Positions 10,862 to 22,340 are shown, numbered from the stretch's first letter. The stretch is 64,000 bases of DNA from Acytostelium subglobosum LB1 (GCF_000787575.1 NW_012236530.1:1370734-1434733); one strand, 5' to 3'. Program-made: numbers and translations. The notes: a model not told the origin generated them from the letters alone.

Positions 10862-13800
10862 TTATCTGTTTGAAGCGGTTAACTCCATGGCTTGACTTAT
10901 TCTCTTTTTCAGTTGATCGTTCTTCTTGTGACGGAAGTATGCGCCGACGGCAATTCCAGCTGCCACTGCCACACCAGCAACAACAATGGCTATCCACCAT
11001 AATGATGCTTTGGGACAATTGGCACTCTGTCCTTTGTTGTTGATCAAAACGGAGAATGTTGGATCAATCACACTGGATGCAAAGAAAGGCATAGCCATGC
11101 CCACCACCAACCTGTTCTTTGATGTAGACGACGCATTGTTGGCCTGTTGCACAAAGTATGGCTGTTGGAAGATTGAGTCGCTTACGTCCAGCAACAGGGT
11201 GTGGCTTGCCGCCACCCTATTGTCTACCAACATCCTGTTGGCAAACTGCACGAGGAAGTATTGATTACCAAGCTGTATCTGCACCCATAGTAGGTTGTCG
11301 GCGTTATCATAACTGTTGGCTGAATCAGTCTTGGAGCAACCATTATCCACATTCTTGTCCGATTGCAACTCATAGATGAGTTGGAGTACATTGTTACGAC
11401 TATTGAACGGCCATCCATTAAGCTCAATCTGATACTTGAAGCCATTCTTGCCAATGTTGATGGCCTGGCCTGCGAACCACCATGTGGTGTCCTGATCAAA
11501 CACAATGGATGTGATGTTGATGGTGAATCCCGTGATGTTAAGCAGTGTTCCAATCGTTGACTCTCTGTTGCCAACCTTTTCCTTGGACTTGGTGATAAGG
11601 TCTGATGCTGGGAATATGACCACCGTATTGCCAAGTTCGTCAATCTCTCGGATGTGAGTGAAGAATACCTTGAAGTCACCAATGGTACCATTCCTATCAG
11701 TTACAGAGGGCGTCTGATTGTTATTGCCATTGATGGGTATGGAGCAAAGGGGGCCGTCGTAGCCCAACTGTGGCGTGCAGATGCAGATACCATTGGTGCA
11801 CGTGCCATGGCCAGAGCACAATGGTTCAGTACCACAACCATTGTCAATGTACAAGAATCTCTGTTGTTGGTCGTAAACGCCTAGAGTGGATACATTGACA
11901 AACAATGATTCCTTGCTGTCACCAGGCGCAGACGCGTCGAATTGGCACACTAAAGATAGTCCATCGGCCGCTACCACAGGGGTCGTGCATGCAGCTCCAC
12001 CGATCGCGACTGACATACCATCACGGAATCCTCGACCAGTGATTGTCACCTGTCCCGGAATCATTTTGACTAGTGATGTGGCGGTTGATACCACTAGACG
12101 AGGGATAAGGAAGTAGTTGGACGGCTGAGTGGCAACTACAACAGAGATGTTTAGGTCATTGACACCTGGAGGAACAGTGAGGTAGATGGTCTCGGTGTTG
12201 GCAACTGTGACAGTGGCCATCTGTGGGGTCTGCTTCAGATCATTGACGTACACATCCATAATAGTGAGGTTGGCACCAAATAGTCGACCACTCAATGTGA
12301 TCACTGATGATGTTTCGTTTACCATCACTTGAGAGGCACTCATGATTTTTGGAGCCCAATATGTTAAGAAGTTCCTGTTTGATCCAGATGTTGCCACGCC
12401 CTCTACAATCACCTCCATCATCAAATCTGTTCCTGAACCTGGTGGAACAAAGAATCCCAATGACGAGTTGTCTGTGAATGGACGGATGTCTCCGGTAACC
12501 CTGGCGCCATTAATCAGGACAGTGTAGTTGGAGCTGGTCAGGGACATTCCTCCTGGTACCAACTTCATGATGATCCAACATCCTCCACGTTCAATACAAG
12601 AGAATGATTCGTTGACTTGGAACACGGGCATCGGTGTAAAGTCGAATGATACTACATGGTAGTTGTTGCCAGCATGAGGACCATCGTAGAACTTGCCATT
12701 GGGGCTATCCAGTCCCAATATAATATCTGGCTGACCCAACTGAGTGATCACACTCTGGTCATAAGAAGTGATGAATGGGCTGAGCAATGTAGTCAACACT
12801 CCATTAGAGTCAAGTATCGTCTGATTGATGTATGGTCCAGTTGAGAACTTGTATGCATCTGTATGAAGGAGAGGAGGTAGTTATTGTTAATATATATGAG
12901 GGAGGGATGATTCCGAGGTAGTGTGGACATACTTGATTCGACATATGATGGATAAACAGTGGCGTATGTTACAAGATTCCTTAACATGTTATAATCATTC
13001 ACATTGGTTGGTCCAAATAGATTGCCTCTCCTGCCATCCATAATAAAGTATTGATAGTTGTTGAATGTGTAGGATGTGTACATGATCACATTACCAGTCT
13101 GTGGGACATCTGATTGGAGTATGAGTGAGTGAGTTTGTTAGTGGATCGATCACATGTTTGATTGATTGACTGAGTGATGGACGTGGACATACAGATTGGT
13201 ATTCTACCGATCATATAGGATGTGATGTCTCCAACTTTGATGGTCATGAGGGAGAGACGGATGCTGGGGTCTCCAATTGATTCATTGGCATAGATATGTT
13301 CAGAAGTTGACATCAAAGGATCGATCATAAACCAACATTCTAGTAACATTACATACTACACTAATACTTGAGAGACTAACATATTGTACNAAATGATGGC
13401 TTATTACCAAAGTTTTGTCCATTAATAGTGATCAATGATGATTGAGTATATCCATTAACTTTGGCAACCATTGATGATACCATTGGCACTGATTGTTTGA
13501 TTGATTGGATTGAGTGAGTGATTGAACGAGTGGAATTGTTCCAGGCACGAGTGACTTACTATTTGGATGATATTGGGTATAGGTGTAGGGTGTTTGGACT
13601 CCATCACTGATGGTGATGTTGTACTTGCCAACTGTGTATGGGAGTTGGCATTGGATTTGATCAAGTTGGATATTGGTTATTATACATGTGATGTTGTTTT
13701 GGGATGGTTCCAGATAGGAGCTGAGCACTACTGATAGGGATGGAGACGATGTGTTGAATCTCGCCTTCATGTTGCTGATGGTCATCGTACTTGGTTGCAT

Positions 13801-14464
13801 GTCTGTTGGTTCGATCACTGGGTCAAATGTACCACCCTTCTCCAAAATGTATCCGGCAACTGTTGTGGTGTAGGGGAAGGTGTCGTCCCAGCCCAAGTTC
13901 CAGAAGTACAGACAAGTCTGATCAGTGTTTGAATCGGGTTGATCATAATCCCATCGACAGTATCCAAAACATTTGTTCAAGTGCTTATCATAGATTGGGA
14001 GTCCCTTCTCAGGGCCACTCTCCCAGACATACAATGACTTGTCCGGGCGTGCAAATTCCCTAGATGCTCCAAACCAAAGATATTGGGAGCCTGCAATATG
14101 TCTGAGTGTTAGTGATGTGAAGGTGTTGGAATAGTTCCAGTGATTGTGGGGTGTGTGATGGATTGAATGATCATGTGATTGATGGTTGTTTGGAATGATT
14201 CCGAGATGAGGGGTAGGTGTGACAAGTGATCACTTGGGCGTTGAACTCACCAATTAGACTCTTGACATAGTCATATTCATCTTGGGAGGTGATGGTTGCG
14301 AGGTAGCCTCCTGATGAGGCGGCTTGTGTCAATGCATCATTCCAATTGATTCCTTGACTCAATACAACTTCATATGTATGTCCATTCTGTGACCATGTAT
14401 CACCGTTTACCGATCCAACATAGCAAACGATCAAAGTGATCAGAGTGCAAATGACAAGTGACAT
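10862..14464 (-). CDS. C-type lectin / IPT-TIG / EGF single-pass membrane protein
   Basis: Six exons on the minus strand: 14464-14251, 14090-13560, 13488-13408, 13339-13193, 13109-12933 and 12858-10862, about 1048 residues. A signal peptide covers residues 1-21. A C-type lectin-like domain follows (SQNGHTYEVV, NWNDALTQAASSGGYLATI, then WDYDQP and WNLGWDD). Several IPT/TIG units come next, e.g. PMVSSMVAKVNG with LITINGQNF, and MIPGQVTITGRGFRDG. An EGF module (CSGHGTCTNGICIC) lies near residue 725. One transmembrane helix near residue 1000 (WWIAIVVAGVAVAAGIAVGA) precedes a short basic tail. This resembles dictyostelid TIG-repeat (tiger/Tgr-like) cell-surface adhesion or recognition proteins, with an added lectin head. 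The ligand is unknown. Introns 1 and 2 carry the TGGAAT...TTCCA palindrome. An N at 13390 lies inside intron 3 and does not affect coding. Confidence 0.85.
14127..14203. repeat. Two intronic palindromes TGGAATNRTTCC in lectin gene intron 1
   Basis: TGGAATAGTTCCA at 14127-14139 and TGGAATGATTCC (last arm base changed) at 14191-14203 are both inside the 159-base first intron of the lectin/TIG gene. Each arm of 5 or 6 bases can form a small stem with a 1-3 base centre. Intron 2 of the same gene has TGGAATTGTTCCA at 13531-13543. Confidence 0.6.
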
Positions 14465-15321
14465 TCGATTAAGTTGATATATATATTTGTTTGATTGATT
14501 GAGTTGTTTGAGTTGTTAGATTGGATGGATGGTTTGAATGATGTCTAGTCTTTGCCTAGTTTGTCACTTTGGTGACCAAGTGTTGATGCGAGTCCTGTGG
14601 TGGTGTGATTGAGGAGCAATGTTCATCAACATAAAGTTGACCTCCGAGTGTCCTCCTTCCCTCCCTTGCCTCGCCCGCATTTGTTACCTAGCTTGCTATC
14701 GAGATACACATCCAACTTGCTTGGAACCTTTAAAGTTAGCTAGCTGGCATCGTATCAATGGGCAATACAGGCTTAAAATCATCAACCCGGCTAAGGTTAG
14801 CTTGTCTTGTTGTTGCTAGGTTAGGCCCCCCAAAACAAACATTACAGTTGAGGTTTGATCAAGTGATCGGGGTGGCACAACAGGGCTTTGAGGTCCTCAA
14901 AGTTGTTTGATGCCCCCTTTCTAAAGTTTGAAGTACTTTGGATATTTGTTATGTTGCCGTTTCAAAACAATCGCGTGTCCTTGTCAAGGTCCTTGTACAA
15001 CAACTAACCTTCCAATGATGTCAAACACACCACACACTTTAGAGTAGTGATCAGTCCAGGTATCGGTCATTACTGGACAAAGACATAAATGATCAGAAAA
15101 GGGCCACCACATCGTTATGTGCGTGGGACGTTCGGCTTATCTATACTTTGGAACTTTAAAATCTAAATTACTATATATACCGCGGCCCAGACCAACAAGT
15201 TCACTCTTTCATTGAATAGCTTTCTTTATAAATAGATTCTACAAGTTGACAAATATGACAATGACAAAGTGAATACATAGTGGAGAAGTGTCGGTACAGC
15301 CCCTCTCTATTAGGTTAACCA
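14465..15321. other. Non-coding part of an unusual intergenic island
   Basis: This stretch differs from the usual CAAT-rich spacers. It has C-rich and G-rich runs (CCCTCCC, GGCCCCCC) and few tetranucleotide repeats after 14530. A 17-base hairpin, CTTTGAGGTCCTCAAAG, lies at 14886-14902. I find no ORF, tRNA or rRNA. The first ~100 bases are the promoter side of the minus-strand lectin gene. An ACTATATATACC box near 15170 could be a TATA element for the ORF at 15322. Confidence 0.4.
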
Positions 15322-15966
15322 ATGACCCGAAATGATCATTGGAGAACTTATCAACCTTCTTCCCTGTATTGTGACCATGTTTCCTTAAAATACAAAGGGG
15401 ACATTGTGATCTTTAATCAATCAATCAAAGACCTTGGGATAAAAATAACATCATTATCACCAGACATAAAGAATAATAATAATAATAAGAAATGGATTAG
15501 TAGAGTTACCAATCAATTTCAATTTATAATTCAATCAATATCAAATTTATTTATTAGGAATAATATAAATAATGTGAAGAAAAGAATATCTAAACTAAAC
15601 TTCCCAATTCCATCAGACCAAATGTTAGAGTCAATATGCTCTGCACTATCTTCTGGAAAGCTTGTTATACTTATAAGAACTAACACTGATGGTATCTCTT
15701 CACGCCAAGACATTAATGCTTGCCCAAGCAGGTGTAATGACACAGAAGTTCTTTCCAACCTATATCGAATCCTGGAATATTGCTGCATCACAAGGATTGT
15801 TCCAGATCAAGACACAGTATGGGTACTAAATCCCTCATACAGGAACACAATCTTGAGAATCATGTTAAGGGAATTCCCATGGATACAACATCGACCCTTG
15901 GACACTCATGATCACGACCTTGCAGTATGGATTCACATCCACCCCGGTGGATCCTACATCCAATAA
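15322..15966 (+). CDS. Orphan hypothetical protein
   Basis: An intact single-exon ORF of 214 residues. I do not recognise it. The N-terminal half is Ile, Asn and Lys rich with AT-rich codons (an NNNNNKK run). The C-terminal half is less biased and contains four Cys, several Trp and His, and ends HIHPGGSYIQ. Codon use is more AT-rich than in the neighbours, which may mean a young, transferred or decaying gene. A possible TATA box lies about 150 bases upstream, and no introns are evident. Directly downstream is a block of hairpins (16047-16132). It is isolated from other genes by more than 350 bases on each side. It could also be a chance ORF; the mixed composition of the second half argues mildly against that. 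Confidence 0.4.
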   Translation: MTRNDHWRTYQPSSLYCDHVSLKYKGDIVIFNQSIKDLGIKITSLSPDIKNNNNNKKWISRVTNQFQFIIQSISNLFIRNNINNVKKRISKLNFPIPSDQMLESICSALSSGKLVILIRTNTDGISSRQDINACPSRCNDTEVLSNLYRILEYCCITRIVPDQDTVWVLNPSYRNTILRIMLREFPWIQHRPLDTHDHDLAVWIHIHPGGSYIQ

Positions 15967-16039
15967 CTCACGGTATTCAATGGAGAGCATTCTCGAGCTA
16001 GTCTTGCTCCTCTGTCATCGATCAAATAAGGGCTAGTGA

Positions 16040-16135
16040 GTTGGAACTTTGATGTCAAAGGAGTAGCCCATGCGGATGGGCGTCCCTCCCAGTGTCTAAC
16101 ATTCGCGTCGACGCTAGTCAGCCAGAGGGAGGTAT
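16040..16135. ncRNA. Block of nested hairpins, candidate structured RNA
   Basis: Four self-complementary units follow each other: CTTTG/CAAAG (16047-16060), GCCCAT-GCGG-ATGGGC (16066-16081), and CCTCCC (16085-16090) pairing with GGGAGG (16127-16132) around the perfect palindrome GCGTCGACGC (16105-16114). GC content is clearly above the flanks. The minus strand is also open for about 60 codons over roughly 15965-16145, without a usable start, so a gene fragment or mobile-element remnant is the main alternative. No family is recognised. Confidence 0.3.
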
Positions 16136-16342
16136 AAGTCTGTGTTTATACTATATATAAATATAAAATGGAAAGAAGGAAGGAAAGGAAAGGAAGGAAA
16201 GAAGGGTGGTCTTGGCTTGATTGATTGAGTTGAGTTGAGTTGAGGAGAGGTGATCAATGTATGCTAACAACTGAATGTCGCATGCATGATCGTTGATTGA
16301 CTGATTGAGGTTGAATGATTGACTGGATGATTGATTGATTGA

Positions 16343-19300
16343 TTAGGCCACCGACTCTGGCTCGAGGTCCAGCTGGATAGACTGGCTAGTGCCCTTGCGC
16401 TGATAGAAAAGGATGTAGGCGCTGCATTTTGACGACTCAATGACGTCGTTGGCCTCCACAATCGTCACCTTGCTGTCGTTGTAGTGTACCCATATCTCCT
16501 GGAGGTCGTTGAAACAAAAGGCCGTGTAATGTCCACTCAACAGACCTGATCCATGATGGTTGATCACATTCAAAAGTTCGAAACTGTTGTTGATACCGCC
16601 ATTATTGCTTCCGCTGCTGTCTTTGTTGTCTATGTCTATGTTGTCTATGTTGTCTTTGTTGTTATCTTTGTTGTTGTTGTTGTTGTTGGCATTGGCACTA
16701 TCACTGTTGTCAGTGGTAGTTGGATGATGTCCACCATTTGCTACATCATCCACCTCAACATAAGGTGAAAGGTCGATCTCGAAGGGGAATGTAACTTCAG
16801 TCTCTATCTTTGAGCACTGGTTCTCTCTCCATCTAAATCGTTTGAGTACTATACATAATACCTTTGATTGATTGATTGATCGGTTAGTATCATTGTGTGA
16901 CAGGTCCCTCGGACTTGGAGGGCAGACATACATTTGGCAGCGAAAGCAATGAGAACTTCTTTTCAGCATCTTGCAGCTCGTTGCAATGTGAACACTTGTA
17001 GGTCTTGCCATCTAACTTCTCCTTTTGGACCAGCTGGCGAATGCATTGCTCCAGGTTGTAATCCTTGGGAGGAGCGACGACGGCGGGCTCTTGCTCAACG
17101 TCGACAACGGCGGCGGGTGGCGGGGTCACAACCTCGACGACACCGTCCAGTGGCACGGCGGCGGCTGCGGTCTTCTTTGACTTGGGTCCACGCTTTTTCA
17201 CAGCTCGTGGTGGCATGTTGCCGCCTGGCACATCGAGTGTCAGTTCGAGGAATGATTCCAACACTGACGCCTTGTTACTGCATTTGAGACAGGTGATCTC
17301 GCTCTTGAGCTTGCCCTGGAAGATCTTGGAGACGATGCCGTCGTCCTTCTCGGGCACGGCCGGCTGCTTGGCCATCTTGTGTGGCGCAGCGGGAGCTGGT
17401 GGCGTCGATGGGACAGACATGGAGTCCATGTTGATTGGCGACGACTGTGACGAGCGTCCGGGCACCATGATTGGCGGGGTGAGCACTCCACGGTTCACAT
17501 CTGGACTGTCCATCTCAATGTTGGAATCCATCATGATGAGCGACGGAGAGGTGATGGGCGGAGTGGTGACTGAGGGCGGCGAGGACATGCTGCCGGCGAT
17601 CAGTGCGTCGTACTCATCGTCGGGCAGTGACGATCTCTTCTTCTTCCTGTGTGTAAATGGTCGGATTATATATGATGAGTTGGGGACGACCTGTTGCTGC
17701 TGCTGGGAGGAGCCGCCGGCTGACAGGCGACGCTGGGACTTGGGATTGAGCTCCTGCGAGATACAGTCGAGTAGGTAGGAGAAGAACTCCTGGGCGTCCT
17801 GCTGTTGGTAGTACTTGAACTTTGGGATGAACTTCCACACTGACTCCAACAGCGAAGATGGCGTCACCACGCTCCATTTGCCAGACCACAACACTCTGAA
17901 CAAGTAATGTAATTGAACGCTAAACGATCTGTTTGATCAAATGATTGAATGTTAGCTTATGGGACATGCAAGTGATGGAGACGAGACGAGACTTACAAGT
18001 CTGAGAGATTGGAATGAGTGATCTTGTGCTTCTTGAGCAGGTTGAGACAGTCGATGGTGGACTGACGCTTGGCGCTGGAGGCCAGGGGGTCGACCATGAC
18101 ACCAACAGCCGTCTGGAGTTGGACAAAGAAGGCGCGGAACTCGGGTATGTTGCTGAGGGATTGGAGGATGGTGTTCATGAAGCATGTGTTGCCCAGGTTC
18201 CTCAGACCAGTGACACCTGGTATGATCCTGTTCTTCTTGGCAGGCGAGCTAGCAACCTTGGACATGAGGTATGTGGACGAGTAGCTCTTGTTGCTGCTAC
18301 TGCTGCTGTTGTTGTTGCTGTGATTCTGGACGACCTGTTCCTCGCTTGATGTTGCTGGTGCCTGGAGTGCATCCAGACGCTTCCTCTTCTTGCCCGGGCT
18401 GTCTTCATAGTCCAGCGTGTCTGGCTCTGCTGCCTCTGCGTCGTCATTCGGTCCATTGTTGTCACGCATCTGAGCACGGACATCCTTCTCCATGATTGGA
18501 CATTGCTGCTCCTCCATGGGCGCGTCGGCCGAGGGCAGGCTGCTTGTGGTGGACGAACCATGGTTGTCGACACTGGCGCTCTCAGAGTCCGAGGGCGAGG
18601 CAGCTGCGGCTGTCTTCCATATGCCAAACACGCGACGCGTCAGCGTCACCTGGTAGTGATTGAACGCAGTCTCCTCGATATCGTCCTGGGCCAGCTGCTC
18701 CTCGGAGAGCGCGCCACGTCCGACAGTTGTCGTATAGAGAACCTTGCGCAGCAGGTCGAGATGGGCGTCGTGTGTGTCGTTGTTGATGTAACTGTTGCAC
18801 TGGAAGCAGTAGCAGTTCTTCTGCTGCAGGTCCAGCATCAGCAGGTGACCCGTCTGGCGGTTGTGAGCGGCCAGATGGCGGCGGTAGTTGCTGCATACGA
18901 TGACACCGCACTGCAGACAGATGAAAACGCCAAACTGGGCCGAGCAACTATCGCACTTCCACTCGGACGTGCGCGACAGGCGGTCGCGCACCACCTGCAC
19001 ATCGATGTTGCCCTCGAGATGCGTGCAGGCCACGTAGTCTGCCACGGTGTTCTCCAGCGTCATCTCCTCCTTGTCGTCAGTCTCCACGTCTGCCTGCTCG
19101 ACATCGTCCGAAGTGCTGCTACCTGCGCTACTGCTGGTCCCGCTGCTGACCACGCTACTGCTGTCGTCCATTCCTATATATACTGTCTCTTCTTCGCCCT
19201 CCCGGTTGCCAATCATAACATCATCTTCCTCAGCTGTTGTTGATGTACTTGTCGTTGTCTTTGTCGTGGTTGCGGCTACTCTTGTCGATGCTGCAGCCTC

Positions 19301-19993
19301 CTGTTTATCTTGTTGTTGCTGTTTGATTCGCTCTCTCCTCTCCTCCATCTCTATAATTGTCTTATGTTCGTTTGCAAGCATTTGCATTGATGTCTTCCTC
19401 CTGCCCCTGCCTCTGCCCCTGCCAGGACCCATCGAAGTCCCTCGTTGTATTGGTGGTGATGGTGGCGCCATGTCTGTTTTCTTTGTTGTGGCTGTGGCTG
19501 GTGCTACTGCTGTTTGGACCTGTCTCAAAGGTGATGTAATGGTTGTTGATGTTGATGTGGCTGTGGTTGTCTTGACAATCTCAACGGTCTTCTTGGATCG
19601 TCTTGTTGCAATGGTGTATGACATGGTCTTGGTGGTGGCCGAGGGTGATGTGAGTGGAGGTGAGGTCGGCGCTGTCACGCTTGTCTCTGGCGAGGCAACT
19701 GGAAGCAGTGCAGTGGGCATTGGCGCGGTGGCCATGGACATTGGCATGGACATGGACATTGGCATTGGCTTTGGCTTTGGTGGGCCATCACTGGACATGT
19801 CTGGCAATGTGACGACGACAGTGGTGCAGTCATGGTTTGGTGGAGACGAAGGTGATCCGACCACAGTGGACATGAGTGGCGTTGGCACTGGTGCTCCGCC
19901 ACATCCACTCTGTCTGTTCTTGCTCTGTCTGGTCACCTGCTGCATCTGCATCATCATCATAGCATCACCAGTCTGGTGCATGAACATGAACAA
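16343..19993 (-). CDS. Ubiquitin carboxyl-terminal hydrolase with ZnF-UBP domain
   Basis: Three minus-strand exons: 19993-17997, 17895-16932 and 16861-16343, about 1159 residues. The N-terminal ~340 residues are low complexity (Met/Gln, Thr/Pro, basic, then acidic/Ser). A ZnF-UBP domain follows (CTHLEGNID, WKCDSC, CLQCGVIVCSNY, HLAAHNRQTGH, CYCFQCNSYI), which binds the free C-terminus of ubiquitin. The USP catalytic core begins with GLRNLGNTCFMN (Cys near residue 604), continues with QQQDAQEFFSYLLD, and closes with the His box GHYTAFCFND and HYNDSKV. Two CXXC pairs (CLKC, CSHC) fit the USP zinc ribbon. The layout matches USP3/USP44/USP49-type nuclear enzymes that often act on histone H2A or H2B; that substrate is inference. 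Splicing intron 2 restores SLPNVLCIVLKRF, the standard USP block, which supports the model. Low-complexity inserts split the core. Confidence 0.9.
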
Positions 19994-21137
19994 TCGATTG
20001 TTTGATTGATTGTTTGATTGATTGTTTGATTATCGTCGTGTCGTGTTGTGTGAAAAATGATGATGTGTGTGTGAGGTGCGATTTTGATTTTTTACGCGCA
20101 ATGGTGATTGGACTCGGTATTTTGATGTGAGTGCGAGTGTGAATGATGTGATGTGAATGGAGAATGTTCGTTCTCTATCTATCTAACTATCTCTTTGTTT
20201 GAGTATATGTATATATAATGTGTTTATGGCCTTTTGAGGGCCGCAGCCTAATGACTTTGGCCTGTCAAATTGGCCAAAATCAACTTGTTCAACACAAAAT
20301 GTATGTGATAAACTTATATATATAATACTAATTATTATATATACGTATGTATTTGTGTTGATTTATTATATTTATATATAAAATATATAATATATGTATC
20401 TGTGTATATGTATGTATGTATATTTATTATTATTATTATAAGTTACGTATTGGTCATTGACATGGAATGTAGGAGAAGGTAGGTGTATTGTCAACGCACG
20501 CTTGCGTGTTAGAGAGTCAAACAAGTTGAGTTGAGCTGCGAGAGAGAACAACAATGAGTGTGAGTGAGTGAGTTAGTGAGTAAGAATGAGTTAATGAGAA
20601 TGAGAAAGATAGAGGGTTGAAAAAATAAAATAAAAATTGGTGTTTATGCATTGTGAATGTGGGGGAGATGAGTGAGGGGTGTTTGGTTTGAGTGTTTGTG
20701 TGAAGATGGGGTGAGTCATTCTTTAAGGTGTTGTGGTCCTTTGAAAAGGACCCTCAGATTGAATTAATGAATGAATGATAGAGCGAGCATGACCATTCAT
20801 GCAATACCCGTTTACAACGATTGATTGAACATCAATCTTGGGTGCACACACACTCAATTTTTGTTGTGTATGTGTGTGTTTGATGGGCGCCTTTAAGTTT
20901 GATTGATTGATTGGATGTTTGTTTGGTCAAGCAAATGTTTAATGGATAGGAAGATGGGTAGGAATGAAGGAATGAAGGATGGATGGTTATGCATTTATTA
21001 TTATTTAGCGGAATGAATGATCAATTTGACTTGATGATACTCGAGTATCACCAAACATTGAATCAATCATTGTACAGGGAGGAGGAATGATGGAAGGAAT
21101 CCTCTGCCTTTAGGCTTAGGCTTAGTAACGAGTTAAG
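19994..21137. other. Intergenic region with two hairpins
   Basis: No gene is evident. The stretch is TG-rich and AT-rich with (TA)n tracts near 20320-20400. Two stem-loops stand out: TTTGGCC (20256-20262) with GGCCAAA (20272-20278), and GGTCCTTTGAAAAGGACC (20735-20752). Both lie upstream of the minus-strand ubiquitin protease and downstream of the minus-strand PAQR gene, so they may belong to the 3' end of the latter or the promoter of the former. Confidence 0.45.
20735..20752. promoter_or_regulatory. Hairpin GGTCCTTTGAAAAGGACC
   Basis: Seven-base GC-containing arms with a four-base loop (or eight-base arms with two). It lies in the spacer about 740 bases upstream of the ubiquitin protease and 385 bases downstream of the PAQR stop. 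Function unknown; a regulatory or 3' processing element is possible. Confidence 0.35.
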
Positions 21138-22340
21138 TTATAGTGACAGGGCTGAACAGGTAAGATTAAGAGTGGAAGCTTGAATGCATGTGTGATAATG
21201 ATAGAGTGGCGCAAGGAATGTAAAGAGATGCCACATGGCATGACTGCTGATGATGTTGTCCAGAACGCCAGGGAACCATCGTTCTGGGATACGACCAACG
21301 TAGAAAATGAGACCAAAGCCAAACAGGGCAAACATCGTGTTGATCCTGATGAAGAAGGCCAGGCCCATCTCGGCCGTGGGGAATATGTACAGCGAGTGCA
21401 TCGTTGGCACAATGCCAAAGAAGGCCGTCAGCGAGAAGAACACCGTTCGCAGACGGTTGTGATGCGCAAACGATGGAATGAATATTAAGCAGGCCAGGCC
21501 CACGCCCAGCACTGTGATGGTTGTCAGGTAGCCGGTCATCAGGGTTGGGTGGCAGCGGAAGGCGTAGTAGAGTGGCGGGTAGAAAGAGCCGACGATCAGG
21601 AAGATGATGCCCATGTAGTCGCATAGCAACAGGCGCTTCCATGTAGTGATGTTGTGGCAGCCAAGTGTGTGCCATGAAACCGAGCAGGTAAAGGTCGTCA
21701 GACCGCTGAGCAAGAAGATGCCCAGCACAAGCTTGCTGGTGTAGTCAAACGTGTCGGCACGGATGTAGAGCACGTCGAGCAGCAGGTATATAAAGTAGAC
21801 GGCGGGCCAGAGATGTGAGTGGATGTTGGCGAATTCGTTGTGGTTCGGTATGATCATGGACTTGAATGCCAGGACCCATGAGTAATTGACGCGATAGCCA
21901 TAAAGTATATAGTCACGCCTTAGATACTCGGGGATGTTATCCCTATGCTCGCATGAGAACGTCTCCTTATATTTATGTCCAGGCTTCAAGTGCTCAGTTT
22001 CCAGCTCTTTCAACTCTCGTAGTACTCTCTCATGGTCCTCTTTCAATGTGGCTGCTGCTGCCGCTGCTGCGGCTTTCTTTGCTACGGTGTCATCGTCGTT
22101 TGTATGTGAAGTTGGGTTCGAGGGTGATTGATTGTTTAGGTTGGTGGGTATTGTGGGCGACAAGGTCTCTGTTGTTGTTGATGTGGTAGTGGTCGTATTG
22201 ATGGTTGGTGTGGCTTGGGCTGTGGCTACATTGGTGGTCGACTTGATTAATCTCTGTCTGAGATAGTTCTTTACAACTGAGAAAGTTCTGTTGATATCCT
22301 TCCTCAGTGATTCATCCACCAATTGATGAATCGATGTCAT
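21138..22340 (-). CDS. PAQR family seven-helix membrane protein
   Basis: A single exon of 400 residues. Residues 1-~125 are Thr and Ala rich. The core follows the adiponectin receptor/progestin receptor (PAQR) pattern: IPEYLRRDYILYGYRVNYSW before helix 1, then NIHSHLWPAVYF, SVSWHTLGCH, CDYMGI and, near the end, the SSHAMWHLF box. In PAQR proteins the His and Asp of these boxes bind zinc and form a ceramidase-like site in the membrane. All of them appear present: His in HSHLW, SxxxH in SVSWH, Asp in DYMGI, and HxxxH in HAMWH. The product is predicted to sit in the plasma membrane or Golgi with seven helices. The ligand is unknown. There are no introns and the gene looks complete. Confidence 0.9.
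   Translation of the reverse strand: MTSIHQLVDESLRKDINRTFSVVKNYLRQRLIKSTTNVATAQATPTINTTTTTSTTTETLSPTIPTNLNNQSPSNPTSHTNDDDTVAKKAAAAAAAATLKEDHERVLRELKELETEHLKPGHKYKETFSCEHRDNIPEYLRRDYILYGYRVNYSWVLAFKSMIIPNHNEFANIHSHLWPAVYFIYLLLDVLYIRADTFDYTSKLVLGIFLLSGLTTFTCSVSWHTLGCHNITTWKRLLLCDYMGIIFLIVGSFYPPLYYAFRCHPTLMTGYLTTITVLGVGLACLIFIPSFAHHNRLRTVFFSLTAFFGIVPTMHSLYIFPTAEMGLAFFIRINTMFALFGFGLIFYVGRIPERWFPGVLDNIISSHAMWHLFTFLAPLYHYHTCIQASTLNLTCSALSL

Noticed and set aside
15530-15800. Minus-strand ORF opposite the orphan ORF
   Set aside because: Shorter, starts and ends within the plus-strand ORF, and its composition is the complement of the Ile/Asn-rich part.
18503-20009. Long plus-strand ORFs opposite the ubiquitin protease
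   Set aside because: They mirror the Thr/Ser/Met-rich N-terminus of the protease; no domain is present, and the minus strand has ZnF-UBP and USP motifs.
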